Positions 7,131-15,778 of a stretch of DNA of 42,733 nt are shown here, piece by piece (within the stretch, counting starts at the first letter, position 1; each line of letters opens with the position of its first letter). The DNA comes from Bacteroidales bacterium (GTDB taxonomy: Bacteria; Bacteroidota; Bacteroidia; Bacteroidales; UBA1715), in the NCBI GenBank assembly GCA_017642535.1, contig JAGCOW010000038.1, positions 1 through 42,733 on the forward strand, written 5' to 3'. The translations under genes were made by a program, and so were the position numbers. Below the pieces are notes generated by a model. That model ran no database searches and had not been told where the DNA came from. It saw only the letters and a list, made by a program, of their open reading frames with translations.

Positions 7131-7976
7131 TTATTTAAAAATCTTCACGATTCTGTCTTTCCCGAACAAATCTTTTCGTACCTCACATTTTGAGAATCCA
7201 AATGATTCAAATAACTGTCGAGTTGCCTCGCCCAAGGTTTCATTGATTTCACAATAAATCGTGCCGTTTTCTGCAAGATGTTCTGTCGCAAAACGAGCAA
7301 TTGCACGATAAAATTGCAGGGGATCCGTGTCTTCCACAAACAAAGCCAAATGTGGCTCGTATTGCAGCACATTTTGACGCATTTCGTTCTTTTCGGCCTG
7401 ACATACGTATGGCGGATTACTTACAATAATGTCAAATTTCGGAAATTGCGACATAAAATCGTCGTCTTGCATATCGCCAAGATAAAAATTTACCGAAGCT
7501 TCGTTTTGCAAAGCATTTGATTTAGCCGTTTGCAATGCTTGTTCCGAAACGTCAATAGCAGAAATTTTTGCAGTGGGAAGATGTTTTGCAAGTGTAATGG
7601 CAATACATCCGCTTCCTGTTCCTAAATCAATGATTTTCGCTTCATTGTTTTTGTTCTCTTGAAGTATTGCGTTAACTAATTCTTCTGTTTCTTGGCGTGG
7701 TATGAGTACTGACGGATTCACAAGGAATTGCAAATCGTAAAAGTCCGCCTTGCCACGGACATACTGTACTGGTTCGGCAGTTGCGAGACGGTGCAGGCAT
7801 TGCTCAAAGAATTTTTTTTGCGTATCCGACAATTCGTCATCTTTGTGTAAAATCAGGCGGGTAGGGGAGAAATCCAAATCCTCGGCAATCAATGAAAAAA
7901 TTGATTGTATTTCTTTTGGCTCATAAAATGTTGCCAATTTCTGCTGAAATTCTATTTTTACATCTTGAATTGTCAT
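7131..7976 (-). CDS. prmC: Release factor glutamine N5-methyltransferase
   Basis: Methylates the Gln of the GGQ motif in peptide release factors RF1 and RF2 using S-adenosylmethionine, which speeds translation termination. The 281-residue product has the N-terminal helical recognition domain (~1-85), IPRQETEELV at 92-101, the SAM site DLGTGSGCIA at 117-125 and the catalytic NPPY at 187-190. All key residues are present. The gene is divergent from ribD, with 53 bases between the starts. The only promoter core seen ends 4 bases before the ATG, so the message may be nearly leaderless. Confidence 0.95.
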   Translation of the reverse strand: MTIQDVKIEFQQKLATFYEPKEIQSIFSLIAEDLDFSPTRLILHKDDELSDTQKKFFEQCLHRLATAEPVQYVRGKADFYDLQFLVNPSVLIPRQETEELVNAILQENKNNEAKIIDLGTGSGCIAITLAKHLPTAKISAIDVSEQALQTAKSNALQNEASVNFYLGDMQDDDFMSQFPKFDIIVSNPPYVCQAEKNEMRQNVLQYEPHLALFVEDTDPLQFYRAIARFATEHLAENGTIYCEINETLGEATRQLFESFGFSKCEVRKDLFGKDRIVKIFK

Positions 7977-7980
7977 ACGA

Positions 7981-7988
7981 CAAAAATA
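7981..7988 (-). promoter_or_regulatory. prmC promoter -7 core, almost touching the start codon
   Basis: Reads TATTTTTG on the minus strand and ends only 4 bases before the prmC ATG. Transcription would start at or next to the start codon. Confidence 0.55.
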
Positions 7989-8029
7989 CGATTCAATTGG
8001 AATTTAATGACAGAAAATGCAAATTTTCA

Positions 8030-9079
8030 ATGACTGACGACGAGAAATATATGCAACGTTGCATTGCTTTGGCGCAACAAGCGTTTGGCAACACGTACCC
8101 CAATCCTATGGTGGGTTGCGTGATTGTACACGACGGACAGATTATTGGCGAGGGTTTTCACCATAGGGCTGGGGAACCTCACGCTGAGGTGAATGCGATT
8201 CGTTCCGTAGCCGACGAGAGTTTGCTTCCTGAAAGTACGTTGTACGTCTGTCTTGAACCGTGTGCACACTTTGGGAAAACGCCTCCTTGTGCCGATTTGA
8301 TTGTTTCCAAACACATAAAGCGTGTTGTTGTCGGCTGTGTTGACTCGTTTAGCAAGGTTTCCGGGAAAGGCATAGAAAAAATACGAAACGCAGGAATTGA
8401 TGTAACTATCAATGTCTTGGAAAAAGAATCTCGTTTTTTGAATCGGAGATTTTTTACCTATCACGAGAAAAAACGACCATATATCATATTGAAATGGGCA
8501 CAAACAGCTGACGGTTTTATAGACAAGCTTCCTACTGAAAAAACCTCAACAAAAGGCGTAAGAATCACCGATGAGGTTTGCCTGAAATTAGTTCACCAAT
8601 GGAGAGCCGAAGAACAAGCCATTTTAGTTGGTACGACGACAGCAGTAAACGACAATCCAAGCCTTACCACTCGTTTGGTTGCGGGGAAAAATCCATTGCG
8701 TATCGCTTGGGATTTACACAACAAAATTTCAGAAGATAATAATCTGAAAGACAAATCAACACCTACGGTTATTTTCACTTCTGATTTAAGACAATCAAGC
8801 GAAAATCTTGAATATAAAACTGTTACTGATTCGTCTCGTCTTGTGTCCGAAACGTTGGATTACCTTTACGAGAAAGGAATTCAGTCTGTCATTATTGAAG
8901 GAGGGACAAAAACGATTCAGACATTCCTTGATGCCGAAATGTGGGATGAGGCAAGGATTTTTACCACCAAAGAATGTTTCGGGAAAGGTGTTTCTGCACC
9001 AAAAATCTCTTTAGAGAATACATCTAAGAAGGAAATTTCTACTGTCGGGAATAGTATGTTACAGATTGTCTATAAATAA
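8030..9079 (+). CDS. ribD: Riboflavin biosynthesis protein RibD (bifunctional deaminase/reductase)
   Basis: Performs the second and third steps of riboflavin synthesis: deamination of the pyrimidine intermediate and then NADPH reduction of its ribosyl chain. The 349-residue product has an N-terminal zinc deaminase domain with HAEVNA (H51) and PCAHFGKTPPC (C78 and C87). The C-terminal RibD reductase domain follows (KWAQTADGFID ... VIIEGGTKTIQTF). The ATG at 8030 is chosen because the upstream in-frame extension overlaps prmC and adds nothing to the family length. ribE, a later step of the pathway, lies 30 kb away, so the pathway is scattered. Confidence 0.95.
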   Translation: MTDDEKYMQRCIALAQQAFGNTYPNPMVGCVIVHDGQIIGEGFHHRAGEPHAEVNAIRSVADESLLPESTLYVCLEPCAHFGKTPPCADLIVSKHIKRVVVGCVDSFSKVSGKGIEKIRNAGIDVTINVLEKESRFLNRRFFTYHEKKRPYIILKWAQTADGFIDKLPTEKTSTKGVRITDEVCLKLVHQWRAEEQAILVGTTTAVNDNPSLTTRLVAGKNPLRIAWDLHNKISEDNNLKDKSTPTVIFTSDLRQSSENLEYKTVTDSSRLVSETLDYLYEKGIQSVIIEGGTKTIQTFLDAEMWDEARIFTTKECFGKGVSAPKISLENTSKKEISTVGNSMLQIVYK

Positions 9080-9108
9080 GTAGAGACGTCACAATGTGGC
9101 GTCTCTAC
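9080..9108. repeat. REP-like palindrome (GTAGAGACG family)
   Basis: Arms of 14 bases starting GTAGAGACG with one mismatch (a G-U pair in RNA) around a single A. It lies directly after the ribD stop, between two convergent genes, and could also work as a hairpin in either transcript. Relatives lie at 15717, 31930 and 40882. Confidence 0.75.
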
Positions 9109-9123
9109 TGGATTTTCATGAAT

Positions 9124-9152
9124 TTGTAGGACGCGGCGCACCACGTCCCTAG
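9124..9152. repeat. Degenerate REP-like element (TTGTAGG family)
   Basis: Reads TTGTAGG-ACGCG on the left and ACGTCCCTAG on the right. It is a decayed version of the clean palindrome at 31930-31956 and lies next to the better copy at 9080-9108. Confidence 0.5.
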
Positions 9153-9166
9153 ATTTTTCGTAGCAA

Positions 9167-12010
9167 TTATATTGTTCTTTGAACTTCTTTTTCTTCGTAA
9201 GCTTCGATCATGTCGCCTTCTTGAATGTCGTTGTAGTTGTTGATGCTCAAACCACATTCAAAGCCCTTGGTCATTTCTTTCACATCGTCCTTAACCTTAC
9301 GCAATGAAGAAAGTTCACCAGTGAATATTACAATACCATCGCGGATTAGGCGGATTTTCGAATTACGCATAATCTTGCCATCGGTAACGTAGCAACCGGC
9401 AACGGTACCCACTTTCGAGATTTTGAATACCTGACGTACTTCGCAACTACCAGTAACTTCTTCCTTGATTTCAGGAGAAAGCATACCGCTCATTGCATCT
9501 TTTACTTCATTTATTGCATCGTAAATGATTGAGTACAAGCGAATGTCGATACCCAATTTTTCAGCCAAACGACGAGCGTCGGCAGAAGGACGAACTTGGA
9601 AACCGACGATAATTGCTTTCGATGCCGAAGCCAACAAAACATCGGATTCAGAAATTTGACCAACAGCTTTGTGCTTGATGACAATCTGAATTTCTTCGGT
9701 AGAAAGTTTCAACAATGCGTCGGACAATGCCTCGATAGAACCACCAACGTCACCTTTTATAATCAAGTTCAATTCCTGAACGTTTCCAATCTTAATCTTA
9801 CGAGCAATATCTTCAAGCGTTTCTGGTTTCATAGCACGTAACTCTTGTTCGCGTTGCAAACGTTCGCGCTTGCTGGCAATATCACGTGCTTCACGTTCCG
9901 AACCCATCACGTGAATTTTGTCGCCTGCTTGTGGGGCACCATCAAGACCAAGAACCATCACTGGTGTAGAAGGTCCTGCTTCGGTAATACGCTGTTCACG
10001 TTCGTTGAACATTGCCTTAATTTTCCCTGCGTGCATACCAGCAAGAATCACATCGCCAACGTGCAACGTACCAGAACTAATCAATATGTTGGTAGTGTAA
10101 CCACGACCTTTGTCAAGTTTTGCTTCAATCACTGTACCTTGAGCAGGTTTATTAGGATTTGCCTTCAGTTCAAGCATGTCGGCTTCAAGAAGCACTTTTT
10201 CCATAAGCAAATCAACATTCTTACCGAATTTTGCAGCGATTTCCTGTGATTGATATTTACCACCCCATTCTTCCACCAAATAGTTCATATTGGCAAGTTG
10301 CTCACGAACTTTGTCGGGATTTGCTCCTGGCTTATCAATCTTGTTTATGGCAAATACGATAGGAACGCCAGCGGCAGCAGCGTGGTTGATTGCCTCAACC
10401 GTCTGAGGCATCACTTGGTCATCGGCAGCAACTACGATAATGGCGATATCGGTAACTTGAGCACCACGGGCACGCATAGCGGTAAATGCTTCGTGACCAG
10501 GCGTATCGAGGAACGTGATTTGACGACCATTTGGCAATGTAACTCCGTAAGCACCAATATGTTGTGTGATTCCTCCCGCTTCACCCGCAATCACATTCGA
10601 TTTGCGTATGTAGTCAAGCAACGAGGTTTTACCATGGTCAACGTGTCCCATTACCGTAACGATTGGCGGACGAGGAAGCAAATCTTCTGGTTTGTCTTCC
10701 ACTTCTTCAATCGCTTCTTGAGCGTCGGCACTCACGAATTGAACCTCAAATCCGAAGTTTTCGGCAATCATTTGAATCGTGTCGGCTTCCAGACGTTGGT
10801 TCAACGAAACCATCAAACCAATATCGAAACACGCTTTTATGATGTCCATTGCAGGAATGTTCATCATGGCAGAAAGGTCGTTGGCAGAAACAACGTCGGT
10901 AACTTTCAAGATTTTTTCTTGTTCCTGTTGTTCCAATTCCGCCAATTCCATTTCTTGACGGATTTTCTCCTTCTTCTCACGATTGTGTTTTGACGTGTTT
11001 GTCTTACGTCCCATGCTATCAAGACGAGTACGCACGTCACGGATGTTTCGTTCAATGTCCTCCTCGTTGATTTCCTCGTGATAGAAGCCGTGTTTGTTAT
11101 GTTTGTTTTTCCCGTTTTTGCTGTTTTTGTCAAATTTTGGAGAATCTTTCTTCGAAAATTCTTCTTCAATATTGACTTTGCCACCTTTCGTCATTGTTCT
11201 CGCACGTTTTTCCTTACGTTTTCCGTGCGGTTGATCTTCGTAAACGGTGACATCTTTAACGATTTTTGGGCCATTCAGCGTGGGAACTTCTGTTTTTATG
11301 AACTCAGCTTCCTCGTTTTCACGTGGCTTGGTCTCTTTTGACGGAGCAGCCGCTTGTTTTTGCTGAGCAACTTTTTGTTGTGCTGCAAGTCGTTCCTTGC
11401 GTTCTTGTTCGCGTTCTTTTTTTGTCTTCTTGTCAGGACGAGTTTTTTGATTGATAGAATCTAAGTCAATCTTATCAAGAACTTTAATATTGTTCTTCAC
11501 AACGGGACGACCTGTATCAAAAATTTCCTCGCTTTTTTCTTGAACTTGTTCAACAACAGGTTCTTCTTGTTTCTCAGCAACTGGCTCAACAACTTTTTCT
11601 GGCTCTGGTTCAACAACTTCAGCCGTTTTCTCAACAACGGGCTCCGGTTTTGCAACTTTCTTTTTCGGTTTGTTTATTTCATCAAGATTCACTTTGTGTT
11701 TGATGACAGGACCTGAAAGTTTCGGAGCTTCCGTCTTGATTTCTTCTGGTTCCTTGTGCTCGGCAACAGGTTCGGGGTCAGGCAAACTGACCGTCTCCAT
11801 GTTTTGACGAACTTCGCGAATATCGACAGATTCAGCTGATTTTTTTATTTCTGCATCTTCTCCAAATTCGCTAAGAAGCAATTTATAATGCTCGTCTGTA
11901 ATTTTTGCAGACGGATTATTCTCGATTTGTATACCTTTACTTTGTAGGAATTCGACAATTCTGTCCATTCCCGTGTTTAATTCCTGTGATACTTTTCCTA
12001 ATCTTGCCAT
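9167..12010 (-). CDS. infB: Translation initiation factor IF-2
   Basis: The GTPase that brings initiator tRNA to the ribosome and promotes subunit joining. The 947-residue product has an N-terminal IF2-N motif (LGKVSQELN...), a long charged Lys/Glu/Pro-rich linker (about residues 60-350) and a second IF2-N part (~375-430). The G domain has [11 protein letters not shown] near residue 450, DTPGHEAF and NKIDKP, and the C-terminal domains II-IV end in a well-conserved tail. It is the last gene of the rimP-nusA-infB operon, 47 bases after nusA. Nothing is missing. Confidence 0.97.
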   Translation of the reverse strand: MARLGKVSQELNTGMDRIVEFLQSKGIQIENNPSAKITDEHYKLLLSEFGEDAEIKKSAESVDIREVRQNMETVSLPDPEPVAEHKEPEEIKTEAPKLSGPVIKHKVNLDEINKPKKKVAKPEPVVEKTAEVVEPEPEKVVEPVAEKQEEPVVEQVQEKSEEIFDTGRPVVKNNIKVLDKIDLDSINQKTRPDKKTKKEREQERKERLAAQQKVAQQKQAAAPSKETKPRENEEAEFIKTEVPTLNGPKIVKDVTVYEDQPHGKRKEKRARTMTKGGKVNIEEEFSKKDSPKFDKNSKNGKNKHNKHGFYHEEINEEDIERNIRDVRTRLDSMGRKTNTSKHNREKKEKIRQEMELAELEQQEQEKILKVTDVVSANDLSAMMNIPAMDIIKACFDIGLMVSLNQRLEADTIQMIAENFGFEVQFVSADAQEAIEEVEDKPEDLLPRPPIVTVMGHVDHGKTSLLDYIRKSNVIAGEAGGITQHIGAYGVTLPNGRQITFLDTPGHEAFTAMRARGAQVTDIAIIVVAADDQVMPQTVEAINHAAAAGVPIVFAINKIDKPGANPDKVREQLANMNYLVEEWGGKYQSQEIAAKFGKNVDLLMEKVLLEADMLELKANPNKPAQGTVIEAKLDKGRGYTTNILISSGTLHVGDVILAGMHAGKIKAMFNEREQRITEAGPSTPVMVLGLDGAPQAGDKIHVMGSEREARDIASKRERLQREQELRAMKPETLEDIARKIKIGNVQELNLIIKGDVGGSIEALSDALLKLSTEEIQIVIKHKAVGQISESDVLLASASKAIIVGFQVRPSADARRLAEKLGIDIRLYSIIYDAINEVKDAMSGMLSPEIKEEVTGSCEVRQVFKISKVGTVAGCYVTDGKIMRNSKIRLIRDGIVIFTGELSSLRKVKDDVKEMTKGFECGLSINNYNDIQEGDMIEAYEEKEVQRTI

Positions 12011-12057
12011 AAATAAATTGCTTTTATTATTGTTGTTGTCCGAGCGATTATTTGAAA

Positions 12058-13326
12058 TTAGTCTTCAAATTCTTCTTTTAAGATTTTAAGAACATCATCG
12101 ATGGTTTCTTCTTCCAAATCGGTACGACGCAACAATTCAGCTTTGTCCAAACGCAACACGCTCTTTGCCGTATCGCATCCTACTTTCTTGAATTCGTCGA
12201 TTACCCATTCATCGATTTCGTCAGTGAATTCGTCAAGATCAACGTCTTCCTCCTCCTGAACATTATCACGATAAACTTCAATGTCGTAGCCAGTCAATTG
12301 GATTGCCAACTTGATGTTTGCACCACCTTTACCGATAGCCAATGAAACTTGATCGGATGGCATAAACACTTCAGCACGTTTTTTTGCTTCGTCAATTGAG
12401 ATGCTCGTGATTTTAGCAGGACTCAATGCACGTTGTACATACAATCTTGGATTTGACGAATAGTTGATTACGTCAATGTTTTCATTTCTCAGTTCACGAA
12501 CGATTCCGTGGATACGAGAACCTTTCATACCAACGCATGCACCAACTGGGTCGATTCTTTCGTCGTAAGATTCCACGGCAACTTTTGCTTTCTCGCCTGG
12601 AATACGAACAACTTTCTTGATAGTGATAAGTCCGTCGAAAATTTCAGGAACTTCCAATTCAAACAAACGTTCCAAGAAATATGGCGACGTTCTTGAAATG
12701 ATAACGATAGGAGAGCCGTTTTTCAACTCAACACGGGCAACGACGCCACGAACAGAGTCACCTTTCTTGAAAAATTCCTTTGACGATGGAATTTGTTCTG
12801 ATTTCGGCAAATACAATTCGTTTCTTTCGTCATCAACAAGCATAAGTTCTTTTTTCCAAACTTGCCAAACCTCGCCAGTAACGATTTGACCGATTTTTTC
12901 TTTATATTTCATATAGATGTTGTTCTTTTCCAAATCCATAATTCTTGAAATAAGATTTTGACGGATAGAAAGAACTTCGCGACGACCAAAATCCGAGATG
13001 CTGATTTTTTCCGACACATCTTCGCCAACTTCGTAGTCGGCATCAATCTTTTGCGCTTCCGAAAGAGAAATCTGACTCAAAGAATCTTCCACTGCGCCGT
13101 CAGCAACAACTTCGCGGTTATGCCAAATTTCAAAGTCTCCCTTGTCAACATTAATGGTAATGTTGAAACTCTTTTGGATTTTTTCATCCTCTTCAACGTT
13201 GAATTTACGTTTCAGCAAGTTAATCAACACTTCTTCCAGAATTTTAACCATTTCCGGACGTTTGATGTTTTTGTCAGTCTTGAACTCTGCAAAAGCTTCT
13301 GCCAAATTTTGATGTTCTACTCTCAT
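12058..13326 (-). CDS. nusA: Transcription termination/antitermination factor NusA
   Basis: Binds RNA polymerase and controls pausing, termination and antitermination. The 422-residue product has the N-terminal polymerase-binding domain (~1-130), an S1 domain (~135-200, GEVWQVWKKELMLV) and KH1 with GACVGMKGSRIHGIVREL. KH2 follows with SLAIGKGGANIKLA, then a short acidic tail with one helix-hairpin-like segment. It lies 32 bases after rimP and upstream of infB, the standard order. This operon is autoregulated by NusA in other bacteria, and the leader here contains a terminator. Confidence 0.96.
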   Translation of the reverse strand: MRVEHQNLAEAFAEFKTDKNIKRPEMVKILEEVLINLLKRKFNVEEDEKIQKSFNITINVDKGDFEIWHNREVVADGAVEDSLSQISLSEAQKIDADYEVGEDVSEKISISDFGRREVLSIRQNLISRIMDLEKNNIYMKYKEKIGQIVTGEVWQVWKKELMLVDDERNELYLPKSEQIPSSKEFFKKGDSVRGVVARVELKNGSPIVIISRTSPYFLERLFELEVPEIFDGLITIKKVVRIPGEKAKVAVESYDERIDPVGACVGMKGSRIHGIVRELRNENIDVINYSSNPRLYVQRALSPAKITSISIDEAKKRAEVFMPSDQVSLAIGKGGANIKLAIQLTGYDIEVYRDNVQEEEDVDLDEFTDEIDEWVIDEFKKVGCDTAKSVLRLDKAELLRRTDLEEETIDDVLKILKEEFED

Positions 13327-13358
13327 CGCTTTACAATTGTTTTTTTGATACTTAAATT

Positions 13359-13838
13359 TTAGATTATTTTATTTTTGAACATGATTACACATTCGGTTTT
13401 TTGTATGTCGGAAAATGGAATGAATGTCTCGAATTCCATTTCTTTTTTCTTGTTTTTCGGTGGAACTTTCACCACATCAATGTGTTTTACCTTCACACCT
13501 TCGTCTGTTACTTCAAGTAATGTGCCCTGATATTTTCTTTCAGAAGTAGTTACGGTAACCTTTTTGCCAATATTTTTCAGATATTGGCGACGGACTTTGA
13601 ATGGTTCCGACAAGCTTACCGAAGAAACGGTCAACTCAAAATCTTCCTTGTCTCTATCAAGGTGATCCTCAATAAAACGACTCAGTTCAACACACGTGTC
13701 AATGTCAACAGACGAATCGGCATCCATCTCTATTGTAATGACGTTGGCAGGGGTAATCGTCAGGGAAACTAAAAACATATCGGTCCCAGAAACGAATTGT
13801 TCCACTAACGCCGTAATCGTGTCTTTTTCTATTGCCAT
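13359..13838 (-). CDS. rimP: Ribosome maturation factor RimP
   Basis: Needed for maturation of the 30S ribosomal subunit. The 159-residue product has the N-terminal alpha/beta domain with SVDIDTCVELSRFIEDHLDR and a C-terminal SH3-like domain (GKKVTVTTSERKYQGTLLEV). It is the first gene of the rimP-nusA-infB operon. The start at 13838 is an ATG 17 bases after the T-run of the leader terminator. Confidence 0.93.
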   Translation of the reverse strand: MAIEKDTITALVEQFVSGTDMFLVSLTITPANVITIEMDADSSVDIDTCVELSRFIEDHLDRDKEDFELTVSSVSLSEPFKVRRQYLKNIGKKVTVTTSERKYQGTLLEVTDEGVKVKHIDVVKVPPKNKKKEMEFETFIPFSDIQKTECVIMFKNKII

Positions 13839-13854
13839 TTTATTGTAATTTTAG

Positions 13855-13884
13855 AAAAAAAAGAGGGGACTGAACCGTCCCCTC
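13855..13884 (-). terminator. Intrinsic terminator in the rimP leader (candidate attenuator)
   Basis: Perfect 8-base stem GAGGGGAC / GTCCCCTC with a 6-base loop, followed on the minus strand by eight T residues. It lies between the promoter core at 13902 and the rimP ATG at 13838, so it would stop transcription before the operon unless overridden. Confidence 0.8.
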
Positions 13885-13901
13885 ATCAAATTTTCACGAG
13901 G

Positions 13902-13931
13902 CAAAGATAACTAAATTTCAATAAAGTGCAA
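13902..13931 (-). promoter_or_regulatory. Promoter of the rimP-nusA-infB operon
   Basis: On the minus strand TTGC (13931-13928), an 18-base spacer and TATCTTTG (13909-13902). The expected start site is near 13895, just upstream of the leader hairpin. Confidence 0.7.
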
Positions 13932-13963
13932 GATTTTACAACTTTTTGTTTAATTTCGGCACA

Positions 13964-13971
13964 TATTTTTG
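13964..13971 (+). promoter_or_regulatory. Promoter -7 core for the TlpA-like gene
   Basis: Reads TATTTTTG, ending 11 bases before the ATG at 13983, which implies a very short leader. Confidence 0.5.
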
Positions 13972-13982
13972 AGAATGAGACG

Positions 13983-15347
13983 ATGAAAATTTTTACTACT
14001 ATTCTGTCTGCATTATTTGCTATTTCCTCCTTTGCGGCGGAGTATTCCATCTCGTTGGCAGTCAAGGGTTTTGCCGGACAATATGCTTTCTTGACGAAGG
14101 TGGAAGGCGATTTGTCAATGTTGACCGACACGTTGGTTGCCGATAGATACGGAATGTATAAAACCACGTTTACCGACGAAAATGAGACGGGTTTTTACAA
14201 ATTTATTTTCCCGCAGTTAAATAATGCTGAGGTTGCGTTTATCTTTAATAAGGAGAATGTGGCTCTTTCAACCGAGGCAATCAATCCTAATGCGTATGTG
14301 CAGGTCATTTCGTCGAAAGAAAATGATTTGTATTATCAGTTTCAGGCAAAAAATGCGTTGTTTGAAAACCAGTGCGGATTGTTGGAAATGATTTACGAAA
14401 ACTATGTGGGCGATGATTTTCGTTCTCAGGCGGAGTCGGAATATACTCGTTTGCTCAACGAATATTATGGCGACATTGACGGCTTGCGGAAACGGGGCGA
14501 ATCGACGTTTGCGTGGAAAGTGATAAAGTCTTCCGTACGACAAGTTCCGCCTCTGTTGGTTACGCAGGCAGAAAAAAACACTTTCTTGAAATCGCATTTC
14601 TTTGACGCTGTTGATTTTACAGAAACAGGACTGATAAATTCCGAAGTTTTCACGTCGGCTGCCGTGCAATATCTGTCAATCTACACGGCCAATATTCAGC
14701 AGTCGAACAAAAACAGCATTTTTATGTCGGCTGTCGATACCATTATGAAAAAAGCATCGGTGAATGATGAAACTTACGAATTTGTGGTGAATTACCTTTT
14801 GGGCGGATTTGAGTCAATGGGAGCGTCGGAGATTGTTACCTACATTTCGCAGCAATATCTTACCGAACATCGTTGTGCGAGCGAAGACGCCTCGACTTTG
14901 CAACGGAAGGCGTTGAGCAACACGGAACTTGCCGTCGGCAAACAAGCTCCGTTGGAATTGCTTACGGCTATGAATTACAAGAAAGATATTGATTTTGCGA
15001 ACGAAAATGTGGTTATCGTGTTTTGGGCAACGTGGTGTGGACATTGCGTGGAATCCGTTCCCGAAATTGTGGAACATTACGCAAAAGTTTCAAAAGCGAA
15101 ATATAAATTGGTTACTATTTCCCTTGATACGTCAACAAACGAATGGGAAGAATTTATCGACGCTCACGCAAGTTTTTCCAAGTCAAAAAATCTGATTGAC
15201 ACCGACGGGTGGGACGGTAAATTGGCAGAAACGTATTGTATCTACGCTACGCCAACAATTTTTATGCTTCAGCGAGGAAAAATCGTGGCTAAACCGATTG
15301 AATCTTCTGAGTTTTTTGAAATGCTAAAACGATTGAAATGGGAATAA
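13983..15347 (+). CDS. Exported TlpA-like thioredoxin-fold protein
   Basis: A 454-residue periplasmic protein with a signal peptide (first ~19 residues, cleavage after S-F-A-A). A long N-terminal region (~20-315) resembles the DUF4369-plus-helical layout of Bacteroidota thiol-disulfide proteins. The C-terminal thioredoxin domain has W-C-G-H-C at 351-355 and a later cis-proline loop (YATPTIFML). It is likely to reduce or isomerise disulfides of exported proteins; partners are unknown. The ATG at 13983 is chosen because it begins the signal peptide and follows a promoter core. It overlaps the VanZ-like gene by 10 bases. Confidence 0.88.
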   Translation: MKIFTTILSALFAISSFAAEYSISLAVKGFAGQYAFLTKVEGDLSMLTDTLVADRYGMYKTTFTDENETGFYKFIFPQLNNAEVAFIFNKENVALSTEAINPNAYVQVISSKENDLYYQFQAKNALFENQCGLLEMIYENYVGDDFRSQAESEYTRLLNEYYGDIDGLRKRGESTFAWKVIKSSVRQVPPLLVTQAEKNTFLKSHFFDAVDFTETGLINSEVFTSAAVQYLSIYTANIQQSNKNSIFMSAVDTIMKKASVNDETYEFVVNYLLGGFESMGASEIVTYISQQYLTEHRCASEDASTLQRKALSNTELAVGKQAPLELLTAMNYKKDIDFANENVVIVFWATWCGHCVESVPEIVEHYAKVSKAKYKLVTISLDTSTNEWEEFIDAHASFSKSKNLIDTDGWDGKLAETYCIYATPTIFMLQRGKIVAKPIESSEFFEMLKRLKWE

Positions 15348-15706
15348 AATTCCTTCGGTATCTTCCTACAATACTATGGCTTGCGGCAATTCTTGTCGCG
15401 AGTTTTATGCCCTCGCAGCATTTGAGTCCACAATTAATGTTGTTTCCTCATCAGGACAAAGTGATTCACTTTGTAATGTATTTCGGGTTGGCATTTTTGT
15501 TTTTATATGACACAAGAAAGTCAAGAAATCTGACCGCCGTATTTATCATTGTCTCAGTTGTTTGCGTTGCGTGTCTTAGTGGATTGATTGAATATCTGCA
15601 ACCCATTTTGAGCAATCGGAGCAAGGACGGTTTTGATTTGTTCGCTAATGCCACTGGTGCTGCGGTTGCGGGGTTGATAATGGGACGATTGAAAATGAAT
15701 AATTGA
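15338..15706 (+). CDS. VanZ-like family membrane protein
   Basis: A 122-residue integral membrane protein with four hydrophobic segments. The spaced motifs ASFMPSQHL, HQDKVIHFVMYFGLAFL and EYLQP...RSKDGFDLFANATGA are diagnostic for the VanZ-like family. Family members include VanZ (teicoplanin resistance), but most are of unknown role, and nothing here suggests antibiotic resistance. The start overlaps the end of the TlpA-like gene by 10 bases, so the two are translationally coupled. Confidence 0.85.
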   Translation: MGIKFLRYLPTILWLAAILVASFMPSQHLSPQLMLFPHQDKVIHFVMYFGLAFLFLYDTRKSRNLTAVFIIVSVVCVACLSGLIEYLQPILSNRSKDGFDLFANATGAAVAGLIMGRLKMNN

Positions 15707-15716
15707 TAGTTGAGAT

Positions 15717-15744
15717 TTGTAGGGATGCAATGTTTGCGTCCGTG
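15717..15744. repeat. Degenerate REP-like element
   Basis: Left part TTGTAGGGATGCAA, right part TTGCGTCCGTG; the inner arms TGCAA / TTGCG(T)CC still pair. It is a decayed relative of 31930-31956. The TTTG of the tgt promoter lies inside it. Confidence 0.5.
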
Positions 15745-15763
15745 TTGAAAATTATTATTTTTG
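15733..15763 (+). promoter_or_regulatory. tgt promoter (TTTG, 19-base spacer, TATTTTTG)
   Basis: TTTG at 15733-15736 and TATTTTTG at 15756-15763, the full Bacteroidota arrangement, 15 bases before the GTG start of tgt. Confidence 0.75.
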
Positions 15764-15778
15764 CAAAAATTTTAGCGA

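Noticed and set aside
10250..10993. 247-codon open frame on the plus strand opposite infB
   Set aside because: It is antisense to a perfectly conserved essential gene and has His/Phe-rich composition typical of a shadow frame.
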